A DNA stretch of 64,000 bases from Pseudomonas baltica (GTDB lineage: Bacteria > Pseudomonadota > Gammaproteobacteria > Pseudomonadales > Pseudomonadaceae): contig NZ_CP134771.1 of the NCBI RefSeq assembly GCF_031880315.1, positions 4,118,501 through 4,182,500 on the forward strand, read 5' to 3'. Position 1 is the first letter of the stretch. The number at the start of each line of letters is the position of its first letter. This document shows, in pieces, positions 1 through 8,845 of the stretch. The notes beneath the pieces were generated by a model that worked only from the letters and a program-made list of their open reading frames with translations, had not been told where the DNA came from and did not search any database. The translations under genes and the position numbers were made by a program.

Positions 1-1
1 G

Positions 2-709
2 ACCGTCGCCGACAGCGCACTGTTGCTGGCGATCCTGCAGGGCGATGAATCACTGGCTGAGCAGTACCAGCAAACGCTAGGTTCCGCCAGCCTGGACGGC
101 AAGCGCATCGGATTTCCCGTGGAATACGCCGAGGGCCCGGCGCAGCGCAGCGACCAGCCACTGTTCTTGAAGGCGCTGGCGGCCATGCGCGAGGCCGGTG
201 CGCAACTGGTGCCGATTTCCGCGCAGGTGGCCCCTGATTTCGACGTACTGTACCTGCTGCTGCAAGACTTCAAGACCGCCATCCCCGCCTACCTGCAAAG
301 TCGCGAAGGCCTGGGCCTCAGTACCCTCGAAGAGCTGATCGAGTTCAATCGCACCCAGCCGGGCAACGCCGAGTACAACCAGGCGTGGATGCTGATGGCC
401 AGCAACTGGGAAATGACGCCTGATCAGTACACCGCCATGCTCGAACGCGTAGTCGCTGTTAACCAAGCGGCACTGGATGCCCCCCTTGAGGCGCACACGC
501 TGGATGCGCTGGTATTTCCGACGGCGCAGCCGTCCTGGGCGATGGCCGCCAGCGCGGGCTATCCGAGCCTGAACGTGCCCACCGGGCACGGTGACGACGG
601 CCTGCCGGGCGGTATGACCTTTATCGGCAAGGCCAAGGCCGAAACCGACCTGCTGGCGCTCGCTGCCGCCTATGAGGGGCTCGTCCCCGCCAACTGCCCG
701 ACCCTGTAA
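2..709 (+). CDS. Amidase-signature family amidase, C-terminal part (5' end outside window)
   Basis: The reading frame is open from the first bases (TVADSALLLAILQG...) to the TAA at 707-709, so this is the last 235 residues of a longer gene. The opening TVADSALLLAIL, the later TAQPSWAMAASAGYPSLNVP stretch and the final GGMTFIGKAKAETDLLALAAAYE are typical of the C-terminal half of amidase-signature enzymes, where the TxxDxALLL helix follows the catalytic core. The Ser-Ser-Lys catalytic triad would lie upstream and cannot be checked. The substrate is unknown. A hairpin at 714-739 follows the stop, so the gene probably ends its own transcript before the betaine genes begin. Confidence 0.85.
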   Translation, partial: TVADSALLLAILQGDESLAEQYQQTLGSASLDGKRIGFPVEYAEGPAQRSDQPLFLKALAAMREAGAQLVPISAQVAPDFDVLYLLLQDFKTAIPAYLQSREGLGLSTLEELIEFNRTQPGNAEYNQAWMLMASNWEMTPDQYTAMLERVVAVNQAALDAPLEAHTLDALVFPTAQPSWAMAASAGYPSLNVPTGHGDDGLPGGMTFIGKAKAETDLLALAAAYEGLVPANCPTL

Positions 710-713
710 GCCG

Positions 714-741
714 CAAAGGAGGTCCGCGGGCCTCCTTTGTC
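714..741 (+). terminator. Probable terminator after the amidase gene
   Basis: A perfect 9-bp inverted repeat (caaaggagg / cctcctttg) with an 8-nt loop starts 5 bases after the amidase stop. The T-run is short (ttt within the stem), so efficiency is uncertain. Confidence 0.55.
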
Positions 742-867
742 GCCCTTTGACGCTTTCGGCAATTCCCTTGTCGTTTTTGCATCCGGGCCGTCTGGCGCCT
801 AGGCATATGCTGGCCTCAATAGCGCCGGCAGACGATTCGGCGTACCACGCCTATAGGGGACAGCCTG

Positions 868-1845
868 ATGAGCCCAGCCGAATTGCACGCCGACAGCATC
901 GTTATCGATGGCCTGATCATCGCCAAGTGGAACCGTGAACTGTTCGAAGACATGCGCAAAGGCGGCCTGACCATGGCCAACTGCACCGTGTCGGTGTGGG
1001 AAGGTTTCCAGGCGACGATCAACAGCATCTGCTCCAGCCAGAAGCTGATGCGCGAGAACAGTGACCTGGTCATGCCGGTGCGCACCACCGCCGACATCCG
1101 CAAAGCCAAGGAAACCGGCAAGACCGGCATCATGTTCGGCTTCCAGAACGCCCACGCCTTTGAAGACCAGATCGGCTATGTCGAGATCTTCAAGCAGCTG
1201 GGCGTCGGTATCGTACAGATGTGCTACAACACCCAGAACCTGGTCGGCACCGGCTGCTACGAGCGCGACGGCGGCCTGTCGGGCTTCGGGCGCGAGATCG
1301 TCGCCGAGATGAACCGCGTCGGGGTGATGTGCGACCTGTCCCACGTCGGCTCGAAAACATCCGAAGAAGTCATCCTCGAATCGAAAAAACCGGTGTGCTA
1401 CTCCCACTGCCTGCCGTCGGGCCTCAAGGAGCACCCGCGCAACAAATCCGACGCCGAGCTCAAATTCATCGCCGACCACGGCGGTTTCGTCGGTGTGACC
1501 ATGTTCGCGCCATTCCTGGCCAAGGGCATCGAGTCGACCATCGACGATTACGCCGAAGCCATCGAATACACCATGAACATCGTCGGTGAAGACGCCATCG
1601 GCATCGGTACCGACTTCACCCAGGGCCACGGCCAGGACTTCTTCGAATACCTGACCCACGACAAGGGCTACGCTCGCCGCTTGACCAGCTTCGGCAAGAT
1701 CATCAACCCGCTGGGCATCCGCACCGTGGGCGAGTTCCCCAATTTGACCGAGACCCTGCTCAAGCGCGGCCACAGCGAGCGCACGGTGCGCAAGATCATG
1801 GGCGAGAACTGGGTGAACGTCCTCAAGGATGTGTGGGGAGAATAA
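868..1845 (+). CDS. M19 membrane-dipeptidase family protein, first gene of the dimethylglycine cluster
   Basis: 325 residues with the M19 (renal dipeptidase/PvdM) fold. Recognisable landmarks are the DLSH motif (His159), the SHC...HPRN segment (His180) and GIGTDF (Asp249). The first metal site looks altered: the usual N-terminal DGHxD is DGLII (residues 14-18), and the usual bridging-Glu motif (EGG) is FQNAH with Gln93. Canonical binuclear Zn dipeptidase activity is therefore doubtful. The start is ATG 868 with AGGGGA at 853-858. The gene heads the run leading to dgcA-dgcB-etfAB, as PA5396 does in P. aeruginosa. A role in betaine metabolism is inferred from context only. Confidence 0.85.
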   Translation: MSPAELHADSIVIDGLIIAKWNRELFEDMRKGGLTMANCTVSVWEGFQATINSICSSQKLMRENSDLVMPVRTTADIRKAKETGKTGIMFGFQNAHAFEDQIGYVEIFKQLGVGIVQMCYNTQNLVGTGCYERDGGLSGFGREIVAEMNRVGVMCDLSHVGSKTSEEVILESKKPVCYSHCLPSGLKEHPRNKSDAELKFIADHGGFVGVTMFAPFLAKGIESTIDDYAEAIEYTMNIVGEDAIGIGTDFTQGHGQDFFEYLTHDKGYARRLTSFGKIINPLGIRTVGEFPNLTETLLKRGHSERTVRKIMGENWVNVLKDVWGE

Positions 1846-1929
1846 GTAGTCCCCACCCTTTCAATCTCTCTTTTCCAACCTCCGCCCCAGGGCGGAGGGC
1901 CGACATCCCCTTTCCGGAGTTCAAGCACC

Positions 1930-2460
1930 ATGGCCAAAATCGCCCCGCAACTGCCCATCGAAGTCGACAGCGAAACCGGCGTCTGGACCTCCGATGCCCT
2001 GCCGATGCTCTACGTGCCGCGGCACTTTTTCGTCAACAACCACATGGGTATCGAAGAAGTCCTGGGCGCCGATGCCTACGCCGAGATCCTCTACAAGGCC
2101 GGCTACAAATCTGCCTGGCACTGGTGCGAAAAAGAAGCCGAATGCCATGGCATCGAAGGCGTCGCGGTGTTCGAGCACTACATGAAGCGCCTGTCGCAGC
2201 GTGGCTGGGGCCTGTTCAAGATTCAGGACATCGACCTCGACAAAGGCACCGCCAGCGTCAAGCTCGAGCACTCCTGCTTCGTCTACGTGTACGGCAAGGT
2301 CGGGCGCAAGGTCGACTACATGTTCACCGGCTGGTTCGCCGGTGCCATGGACCAGATCCTCGCCGCCAAGGGCAGCAGTGTGCGTACCGTCGCCGAGCAA
2401 GTGTATGGCGGCTCCGAAGAAGGCCACGAAGATGGCCTGTTCACCGTCAAACCGTTGTAA
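1930..2460 (+). CDS. DUF5943 / 4-vinyl-reductase-like small protein of the dgc operon
   Basis: 176 residues with no signal peptide or membrane segment. The sequence is aromatic and Cys/His-containing (AWHWCEKEAECHG) and ends in a GWFAGAMDQILAAKG segment like those of V4R/DUF5943 proteins. It matches the position of PA5397, directly before dgcA. It lies 84 bp after the dipeptidase-like gene and 15 bp before dgcA, so all three are probably co-transcribed. No biochemical role is established to my knowledge. A small-molecule or cofactor-binding accessory role for dimethylglycine oxidation is a guess from context. Confidence 0.75.
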   Translation: MAKIAPQLPIEVDSETGVWTSDALPMLYVPRHFFVNNHMGIEEVLGADAYAEILYKAGYKSAWHWCEKEAECHGIEGVAVFEHYMKRLSQRGWGLFKIQDIDLDKGTASVKLEHSCFVYVYGKVGRKVDYMFTGWFAGAMDQILAAKGSSVRTVAEQVYGGSEEGHEDGLFTVKPL

Positions 2461-2475
2461 GCCGAGGACCGTGCC

Positions 2476-4536
2476 ATGGCTTTCGAAGCGATGTTCCAGC
2501 CGATCCAGATCGGCAAACTGACGATCCGCAACCGCGTGCTCAGTACTGCGCACGCCGAGGTCTATGCCACCGATGGCGGCATGACCACCGACAGATACGT
2601 CAAGTATTACGAAGAGAAAGCCAAGGGCGGTATCGGCCTGGCCATTTGCGGCGGCTCCTCCAGCGTGGCCATCGACAGCCCTCAGGGCTGGTGGAAATCC
2701 GTCAACCTGGCCACCGACAAGATCATCCCGCACTTCCAGAATCTCGCCGACGCCATGCACAAGCACGGCGCCAAGATCATGATCCAGATCACCCACATGG
2801 GCCGTCGCTCGCGCTGGGACGGCGACCACTGGCCAACCCTGATGTCGCCGTCGGGCATCCGCGAGCCGGTGCACCGCGCCACCTGCAAGACCATCGAGCC
2901 TGAAGAAATCTGGCGCGTGATCGGCAACTACGCCAGCGCTGCGGCGCGGGCCAAGGCCGGGGGCCTGGACGGCGTCGAGCTGTCGGCCGTGCACCAGCAC
3001 ATGATCGACCAGTTCTGGAGCCCGCGGGTCAACAAGCGTATCGACGAATGGGGCGGCAGCTTCGAGAACCGCATGCGCTTCGGCATGGAAGTGCTCAAGG
3101 CCGTGCGCAAAGAGGTCGGCGACGATTTCTGCGTGGGCCTGCGCATCTGCGGCGATGAATTCCACCCCGATGGCCTCAGCCACGAGGACATGAAGGAGAT
3201 CGCCAAGTACTACGCCGACACCGGCATGATCGACTTCCTCGGCGTGGTCGGCTCGGGGTGCGACACCCACAACACCCTGGCCAACGTCATCCCCAACATG
3301 AGCTACCCGCCGGAGCCGTTCCTGCACCTGGCAGCCGGTATCAAGGAAGTGGTCAAGGTCCCGGTGCTGCACGCGCAGAACATCAAGGACCCGAACCAGG
3401 CTACGCGGATTCTGGAAGGCGGCTACGTCGACATGGTCGGCATGACCCGCGCGCACATCGCCGACCCGCACCTGATCGCCAAGATCAAGATGGGCCAGAT
3501 CGACCAGATCAAGCAGTGTGTGGGCGCCAACTACTGCATCGACCGCCAGTATCAGGGGCTGGACGTGCTGTGCATCCAGAACGCCGCCACCTCCCGTGAG
3601 TACATGGGCGTGCCGCACATCATCGAGAAAACCACCGGCATCAAGCGCAAGGTGGTGATCGTCGGTGCCGGGCCGGCCGGGATGGAAGCCGCCCGTGTGT
3701 CGGCCGAACGCGGCCACGACGTGACGTTGTTCGAGAAGAAGGAATTCATCGGCGGGCAGATCACCACGGCGTCCAAGGCGCCGCAACGGGACCAGATCGC
3801 CGGTATCACTCGCTGGTTCCAGCTGGAGCTGGCGCGCTTGAAGGTCGACCTGCGCCTGGGCACCGCTGCCGATATCGCCACCATCATGGACTTGCGTCCG
3901 GACGTGATCGTGCTGGCGGTGGGCGGGCACCCGTTCCTCGAGCAGAACGAACACTGGGGTGCGGCCGAGGGGCTGGTGGTCAGCAGCTGGGACGTGCTCG
4001 ACGGCAAGGTCGCGCCAGGCAAGAACGTGCTGGTGTACGACACCATCTGCGAGTTCACCGGCATGTCGGTGGCGGACTTTCTGGCCGACAAGGGCAGCCA
4101 GGTGGAGATCGTCACCGATGACATCAAGCCCGGCGTGGCCATCGGCGGTACGTCGTTCCCGACCTACTACCGCAGCATGTACCCCAAGGAAGTGATCATG
4201 ACCGGCGACCTGATGCTGGAAAAGGTCTACCGCGAGGGCGACAAGCTGGTGGCGGTGCTGGAGAACGAATACACCGGCGCCAAAGAGGAGCGGGTGGTCG
4301 ACCAGGTGGTGGTCGAGAACGGCGTGCGGCCTGACGAAGTCCTCTACTACGGGCTCAAGGAAGGCTCGCGCAACAAGGGCCAGATCGATATCGACGCCTT
4401 GTTCGCGATCCAGCCGCAGCCTTCGCTGAGCACCACGGGTGACGGCTATTTGCTGTTCCGTATCGGCGACTGCGTGGCCCAGCGCAACACCCACGCGGCG
4501 ATCTACGACGCGCTGCGGTTGTGCAAGGATTTCTAA
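2476..4536 (+). CDS. dgcA: Dimethylglycine demethylase subunit DgcA (old-yellow-enzyme/TMADH family)
   Basis: 686 residues arranged like trimethylamine dehydrogenase and 2,4-dienoyl-CoA reductase. An FMN TIM barrel spans about 1-370, followed by an iron-sulfur Cys segment and a Rossmann FAD/NAD domain starting at VVIVGAGPAGMEAARVSAE. The enzyme removes a methyl group from N,N-dimethylglycine to give sarcosine and formaldehyde and passes electrons on through DgcB/EtfAB. The Cys segment reads CVGANYC...C (Cys348, Ala351, Cys354, Cys366), whereas TMADH has four Cys, so one cluster ligand is replaced by Ala. GAGG/CCGAGGA lies just before ATG 2476. In P. aeruginosa the orthologous genes are induced by GbdR. 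A REP element separates it from dgcB. Confidence 0.93.
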   Translation: MAFEAMFQPIQIGKLTIRNRVLSTAHAEVYATDGGMTTDRYVKYYEEKAKGGIGLAICGGSSSVAIDSPQGWWKSVNLATDKIIPHFQNLADAMHKHGAKIMIQITHMGRRSRWDGDHWPTLMSPSGIREPVHRATCKTIEPEEIWRVIGNYASAAARAKAGGLDGVELSAVHQHMIDQFWSPRVNKRIDEWGGSFENRMRFGMEVLKAVRKEVGDDFCVGLRICGDEFHPDGLSHEDMKEIAKYYADTGMIDFLGVVGSGCDTHNTLANVIPNMSYPPEPFLHLAAGIKEVVKVPVLHAQNIKDPNQATRILEGGYVDMVGMTRAHIADPHLIAKIKMGQIDQIKQCVGANYCIDRQYQGLDVLCIQNAATSREYMGVPHIIEKTTGIKRKVVIVGAGPAGMEAARVSAERGHDVTLFEKKEFIGGQITTASKAPQRDQIAGITRWFQLELARLKVDLRLGTAADIATIMDLRPDVIVLAVGGHPFLEQNEHWGAAEGLVVSSWDVLDGKVAPGKNVLVYDTICEFTGMSVADFLADKGSQVEIVTDDIKPGVAIGGTSFPTYYRSMYPKEVIMTGDLMLEKVYREGDKLVAVLENEYTGAKEERVVDQVVVENGVRPDEVLYYGLKEGSRNKGQIDIDALFAIQPQPSLSTTGDGYLLFRIGDCVAQRNTHAAIYDALRLCKDF

Positions 4537-4561
4537 GGCTGCTCTAACGGCTTGCCCATGA

Positions 4562-4654
4562 CCTGTGGGAGCAAGGCTTGCCCGCGAAGGGCGCGACGCG
4601 CAGCAACGGATGCGCCGCGGCGTCTGCTTCGCGAGCAAGCTCTGCTCCCACAGG
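4562..4654. repeat. REP palindrome between dgcA and dgcB
   Basis: Inverted pair 'cctgtgggagcaaggcttgc' / 'gcaagctctgctcccacagg' of the common Pseudomonas REP type, lying inside the dgc operon. Confidence 0.85.
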
Positions 4655-4715
4655 TAATGCGCAAGGCATCCGCAATTTTCGCCTGCAAGACCCGTGGTCT
4701 TTGGGAGCCCGCATC

Positions 4716-6662
4716 ATGTTGAACACCCTTCTCCCGATCCTGCTGTTCGCGGCGCTGGGGCTTGCTGCTCTGGGCGCGGTGCGCCGGGTGCGCATGTGGC
4801 GCCGGGGCCGTGCCGCGCAGGTCGACCTGCTCGGTGGCCTGCTGGCCATGCCCAAGCGCTACATGGTCGACCTGCACCATGTGGTGGCCCGCGATAAATA
4901 CATCGCCAACACTCACGTGGCCACGGCTGGCGGTGCGGTGCTGGCAGCCGTACTGGCGATCCTGGTGCATGGTTTTGGTCTGCACAACCGCTTCCTCGGC
5001 TACGCGCTGCTGTTGGCCACCGCTCTGATGTTCGTCGGTGCCTGCTTCGTCTATGCGCGCCGTCGCCATCCACCGGCGCGGCTGTCCAAGGGTCCGTGGA
5101 TGCGGCTGCCGAAGAGCCTGCTGATGTTTTCGGCAAGCTTTTTTATCGCCACCTTGCCGGTGGCCGGCATCCTCCCAGCCGACTTTGGTGGCTGGGTCGT
5201 GGCCGTGATCCTTGGTATCGGCGTGTTCTGGGGCGTGTCGGAACTGTTTTTCGGCATGACCTGGGGCGGGCCGATGAAGCACGCCTTCGCCGGTGCCCTG
5301 CACCTGGCCTGGCACCGGCGCGCCGAACGTTTCAACGGTGGCCGCTCGACTGGTCTCAAGCCGCTGGACTTCGCCGACAAGGGTGCGCCGCTGGGCGTCG
5401 AAAAACCCAAGGACTTCACCTGGAACCAACTGCTCGGTTTCGACGCCTGCGTGCAGTGCGGCAAGTGCGAAGCCGCGTGCCCGGCGTTCGCCGCCGGCCA
5501 GCCGTTGAACCCGAAAAAACTGATTCAGGACATGGTCGTCGGCCTGGCGGGCGGTACCGACGCCAAGTTCGCCGGTAGCCCGTATCCAGGCAAGCCTGTT
5601 GGCGAACACAGCGGCAATCCGCACCAGCCGATCGTCAACGGCCTGGTGGACGCCGACACTCTGTGGTCGTGCACCACCTGCCGCGCCTGCGTCGAGGAAT
5701 GCCCGATGATGATCGAGCACGTCGATGCCATCGTCGACATGCGCCGCCATCTCACCCTCGAGAAGGGCGCCACGCCCAACAAGGGCGCCGAAGTGCTCGA
5801 CAACCTGATCGCCACCGATAACCCCGGCGGCTTCAACCCGGGTGGGCGAATGAACTGGGCGGCCGACCTCAACCTCAGCCTGATGGCCGACAAGCCTGAT
5901 GCCCAGGTGCTGTTCTGGGTCGGCGACGGTGCCTTCGACATGCGCAACCAGCGCACCCTGCGCGCCTTCGTCAAAGTGCTCAAGGCCGCCAAGGTCGACT
6001 TCGCCGTGCTTGGGCTCGAAGAGCGTGACAGCGGTGACGTCGCCCGTCGCCTGGGTGACGAAGCGACCTTTCAACTGCTGGCCAAACGCAATATCAAGAC
6101 CCTCGACCAGTACCGTTTCAAGCGCATCGTCACCTGCGATCCGCACAGCTTTCACGTGCTGAAGAACGAATACGGCGCCCTCGGCGGCCACTATGAGGTG
6201 CTGCACCACAGCACCTTCATGGCCGAACTGGTGACCGCCGGCCAACTCAGTCTCGTTCAGCACAAAGGCGGCAGCGTCACCTATCACGACCCGTGCTACC
6301 TGGGCCGCTACAACGGCGAATACCAGGCGCCGCGCGACGTGCTCAAGGCGCTGGGCATCGAGGTCAAGGAGATGCAGCGCTCGGGTTTCCGTTCGCGTTG
6401 CTGCGGCGGCGGCGGCGGTGCGCCGATCACCGATATCCCTGGCAAACAGCGCATCCCTGACATGCGCATGGACGACATTCGCGAGACCCAGGCCGAACTG
6501 GTCGCCGTCGGTTGCCCGCAATGCACGGCCATGCTTGAAGGGGTGGTCGAGCCACGGCCGTTGATCAAGGACATCGCCGAGCTGGTCGCCGATGCCCTGA
6601 TCGAAGAAGCGGCCGCCGCCAAGCCGGTAGTGGTCAAACGTGAACCCGCGGAGGTCAACTGA
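4716..6662 (+). CDS. dgcB: DgcB, membrane iron-sulfur oxidoreductase for dimethylglycine electrons
   Basis: 648 residues. About five hydrophobic segments fill residues 1-190. Two 4Fe-4S motifs follow, CVQCGKCEAAC (Cys245/248/251/255) and CTTCRACVEEC (Cys319/322/325/329), and then a C-terminal heterodisulfide-reductase CCG domain (Cys562-Cys563 in SRCCGGGGG). This layout fits a membrane electron-transfer protein between DgcA, the ETF and the quinone pool. The exact route is inferred. ATG 4716 is preferred over upstream starts because GGGAG lies 8 nt before it and translation begins at once into a membrane helix. The stop overlaps the etfA start (TGATG). Confidence 0.92.
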   Translation: MLNTLLPILLFAALGLAALGAVRRVRMWRRGRAAQVDLLGGLLAMPKRYMVDLHHVVARDKYIANTHVATAGGAVLAAVLAILVHGFGLHNRFLGYALLLATALMFVGACFVYARRRHPPARLSKGPWMRLPKSLLMFSASFFIATLPVAGILPADFGGWVVAVILGIGVFWGVSELFFGMTWGGPMKHAFAGALHLAWHRRAERFNGGRSTGLKPLDFADKGAPLGVEKPKDFTWNQLLGFDACVQCGKCEAACPAFAAGQPLNPKKLIQDMVVGLAGGTDAKFAGSPYPGKPVGEHSGNPHQPIVNGLVDADTLWSCTTCRACVEECPMMIEHVDAIVDMRRHLTLEKGATPNKGAEVLDNLIATDNPGGFNPGGRMNWAADLNLSLMADKPDAQVLFWVGDGAFDMRNQRTLRAFVKVLKAAKVDFAVLGLEERDSGDVARRLGDEATFQLLAKRNIKTLDQYRFKRIVTCDPHSFHVLKNEYGALGGHYEVLHHSTFMAELVTAGQLSLVQHKGGSVTYHDPCYLGRYNGEYQAPRDVLKALGIEVKEMQRSGFRSRCCGGGGGAPITDIPGKQRIPDMRMDDIRETQAELVAVGCPQCTAMLEGVVEPRPLIKDIAELVADALIEEAAAAKPVVVKREPAEVN

Positions 6663-7882
6663 TGAGCGACATCATCCGCCGCGATCCCCGTGCCGAGTGG
6701 ATCGCCCGCAATCGCTTGCACCCGCTGCATGCCGCCCTGCAGCCGGTGCAAGGCAGCTGGATGGGGCCCCAGGGCGTCATCCGTAAAAACCCGCATGTGG
6801 GCGCTTTTATCGGCCCCAACGGCGTCAAGCGTATCGACCGCAGCGGCGCGCAGCAGGGTGGCAGCAGCAAACGTGGCGCCGCCCCGCAAGTGCAGTTGCC
6901 GCTGCATCGGATTGCCGAGCCAGCGTTTTATATCAGTGTGGTGCCCGACATGGTCGGCGGCCGCCTGAGCAGCCATGACCGCGACGTGCTGGGCCTGGCA
7001 CATCGCTTGGCCGGTAGCGATGGCGCGGTGCTGGCGATCGTGTTCGGCGAGCATAAGGAGAGCGCCTTCGATACCGCCGGCGTCGACCGCCTGTTGATAC
7101 TCGACGGCAGCGAATTCGACGGCTATGCGCCTGAGCAACGGGTGCAGGGCCTGCGCGCTGTGGACAGCCAGTTGCGCCCGCGGCACTGGTTGCTGCCCGA
7201 CAGCCGTACCGGCGGTGGTGAATTGGGCAGGCGCTTTGCCGCCAGCCTCGGCGAGCGACCGGCGACACGGGTGTGGCAGATCAAGGATCAACAGTGCATC
7301 GGCCGCGCCGGTGCGGGGCTGCAAGACCTCGCCCGCGATTTGCCACGGTTGATTCTGGCCGCTGCCGAATGCGCCGAGCCTGTGGATGAAACCCGTCATG
7401 AAGCGCTGGCCGTGGAGTTATCCACAAGGGCTGCGCGCAGCTTGCCGCGCATCGAGGACCTGGGTGCGGTGGCAGTCGACCCGGCAGCGATTCCCATGGC
7501 CGAGGCGGAGTTCATCTTCTCGGGCGGTAACGGCGTCAAGGACTGGGATTTGTTTCACCGCACCGCCGCCGCCCTGGGCGCCACTGAAGGTGCCTCGCGG
7601 GTGGCCGTGGACGATGGCTTCATGGGGCGCGATCGGCAAGTGGGTGCCAGTGGCACCTGGGTCACGGCGCGGGTCTATGTGGCGGTCGGCATCAGCGGTG
7701 CGATCCAGCATCTGCAAGGGATAGGCGCGTGCGACAAGGTCATTGCCATCAACCTAGATGCCGGTTGCGACATGATCAAACGCGCGGACTTGTCGGTGAT
7801 CGGCGAGAGCGCCGCGATCCTCCAGGCACTGATCGCCGCCATGGCGGCCTACCGTAACCCAGCCACGCGCGATGCGGCCTGA
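6662..7882 (+). CDS. etfA: Electron transfer flavoprotein alpha subunit dedicated to dimethylglycine oxidation
   Basis: 406 residues, longer than a general housekeeping EtfA (about 310). The N-terminal extension of about 80 residues is basic and polar (SGAQQGGSSKRGAAP). The C-terminal FAD domain carries the family signatures FSGGNGVKDW, ASRVAVDDGFMGRDRQVG and VAVGISGAIQHLQGI. It would accept electrons from DgcA/DgcB together with EtfB. The start ATG overlaps the dgcB stop by one base, so translation is coupled. Placement next to dgcAB rather than with the general etfBA pair argues for a pathway-specific ETF. Confidence 0.92.
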   Translation: MSDIIRRDPRAEWIARNRLHPLHAALQPVQGSWMGPQGVIRKNPHVGAFIGPNGVKRIDRSGAQQGGSSKRGAAPQVQLPLHRIAEPAFYISVVPDMVGGRLSSHDRDVLGLAHRLAGSDGAVLAIVFGEHKESAFDTAGVDRLLILDGSEFDGYAPEQRVQGLRAVDSQLRPRHWLLPDSRTGGGELGRRFAASLGERPATRVWQIKDQQCIGRAGAGLQDLARDLPRLILAAAECAEPVDETRHEALAVELSTRAARSLPRIEDLGAVAVDPAAIPMAEAEFIFSGGNGVKDWDLFHRTAAALGATEGASRVAVDDGFMGRDRQVGASGTWVTARVYVAVGISGAIQHLQGIGACDKVIAINLDAGCDMIKRADLSVIGESAAILQALIAAMAAYRNPATRDAA

Positions 7883-7892
7883 GGAGACTGTT

Positions 7893-8687
7893 GTGAATGC
7901 ACCTTTCAAGCACCCACTGAGCACCAAGGTCATCAGCCTGGTGTCCATCGGCGCCCACCCGACCTCGGGCCGCGCGCGACGCGCCGAGCAGGATGCCCGC
8001 GCCGTGGAGCTGGGCCTGCAGTTGGTCGGCACGCAGTTGCAGGTGCTGCACGCCGGCGACGCCAACGAGCCGGCCTTGCGCGCCTACATGGGCATGGGCC
8101 TGGAGTGCCTGCACGTACTGGAAACCCCGGCCGGTGGCGATGCGCTACCGGCGCTGGCTGACTACCTGCGCGATGCCGGAGCCCAATTGGTGCTCACCGG
8201 CGCCCAGGCGGAAACCGGCGAAGGCTCCGGCATGCTGCCGTTTCTGCTCGCCGAGCAATTGGGCTGGCCGGTGATCGTCGGGCTGGCCGAGGTCGAGTCC
8301 ATCGAGCACGGCGTGGCCTTGGTGCTGCAAGCCTTGCCGCGCGGGCAACGGCGGCGCCTCAAGGTGCGCTTGCCGATGCTCGCCACGGTTGATAACGCCG
8401 CCCCCAAGCCCCGGCAAAGCGCCTACGGCCCGGCCCAGCGCGGGACCTTCGAGGTCGATGAAGTGGAGATCGTCGACGACCAACTGCTCGCCAGCGCCGA
8501 GCTGCAACCGGCCAAGCCGCGGCCCAAGCGCTTGAAGGTGATCAAGGCCAAGAGCGGCGCAGATCGCATGAAAGCCGCCACGGCCAAGGCCAGTGGCGGC
8601 GGCGGGCAAGTGCTCAAGGGGGTGAGCGCCGAGGAGGGTGCGGCGGCGATACTCAAATTGCTGGTGGAGGAGGGGGTGGTGCGCTGA
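7893..8687 (+). CDS. etfB: Electron transfer flavoprotein beta subunit of the dgc operon
   Basis: 264 residues from GTG 7893, chosen because GAGGAG lies at 7881-7886. An ATG-like start at 7872 would overlap etfA and lacks a site. The beta-ETF core is visible in KVISLVSIGAHPTSG, the AETGEGSGMLPFLLAEQLGWP region and RLKVRLPMLATV. The C-terminal third is rich in Ala, Lys and Gly and more variable than usual. It partners EtfA to shuttle electrons from dimethylglycine oxidation. It is the last gene of the run; convergent DNA follows. Confidence 0.9.
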   Translation: MNAPFKHPLSTKVISLVSIGAHPTSGRARRAEQDARAVELGLQLVGTQLQVLHAGDANEPALRAYMGMGLECLHVLETPAGGDALPALADYLRDAGAQLVLTGAQAETGEGSGMLPFLLAEQLGWPVIVGLAEVESIEHGVALVLQALPRGQRRRLKVRLPMLATVDNAAPKPRQSAYGPAQRGTFEVDEVEIVDDQLLASAELQPAKPRPKRLKVIKAKSGADRMKAATAKASGGGGQVLKGVSAEEGAAAILKLLVEEGVVR

Positions 8688-8845
8688 CACGGTCTGGAGT
8701 CCTCTACCCTATTCCAGGATTATCTACGTCACGGGGTGTTGGCTCGTCCAGTACGCCGACGATGACTCCTCCCTTTGAAAAAAGTCGTCAGCTTCGCCGC
8801 CTGATATAGTTTGCCAACCCGCCATTCATCTAGTAGCAAGGCAAA

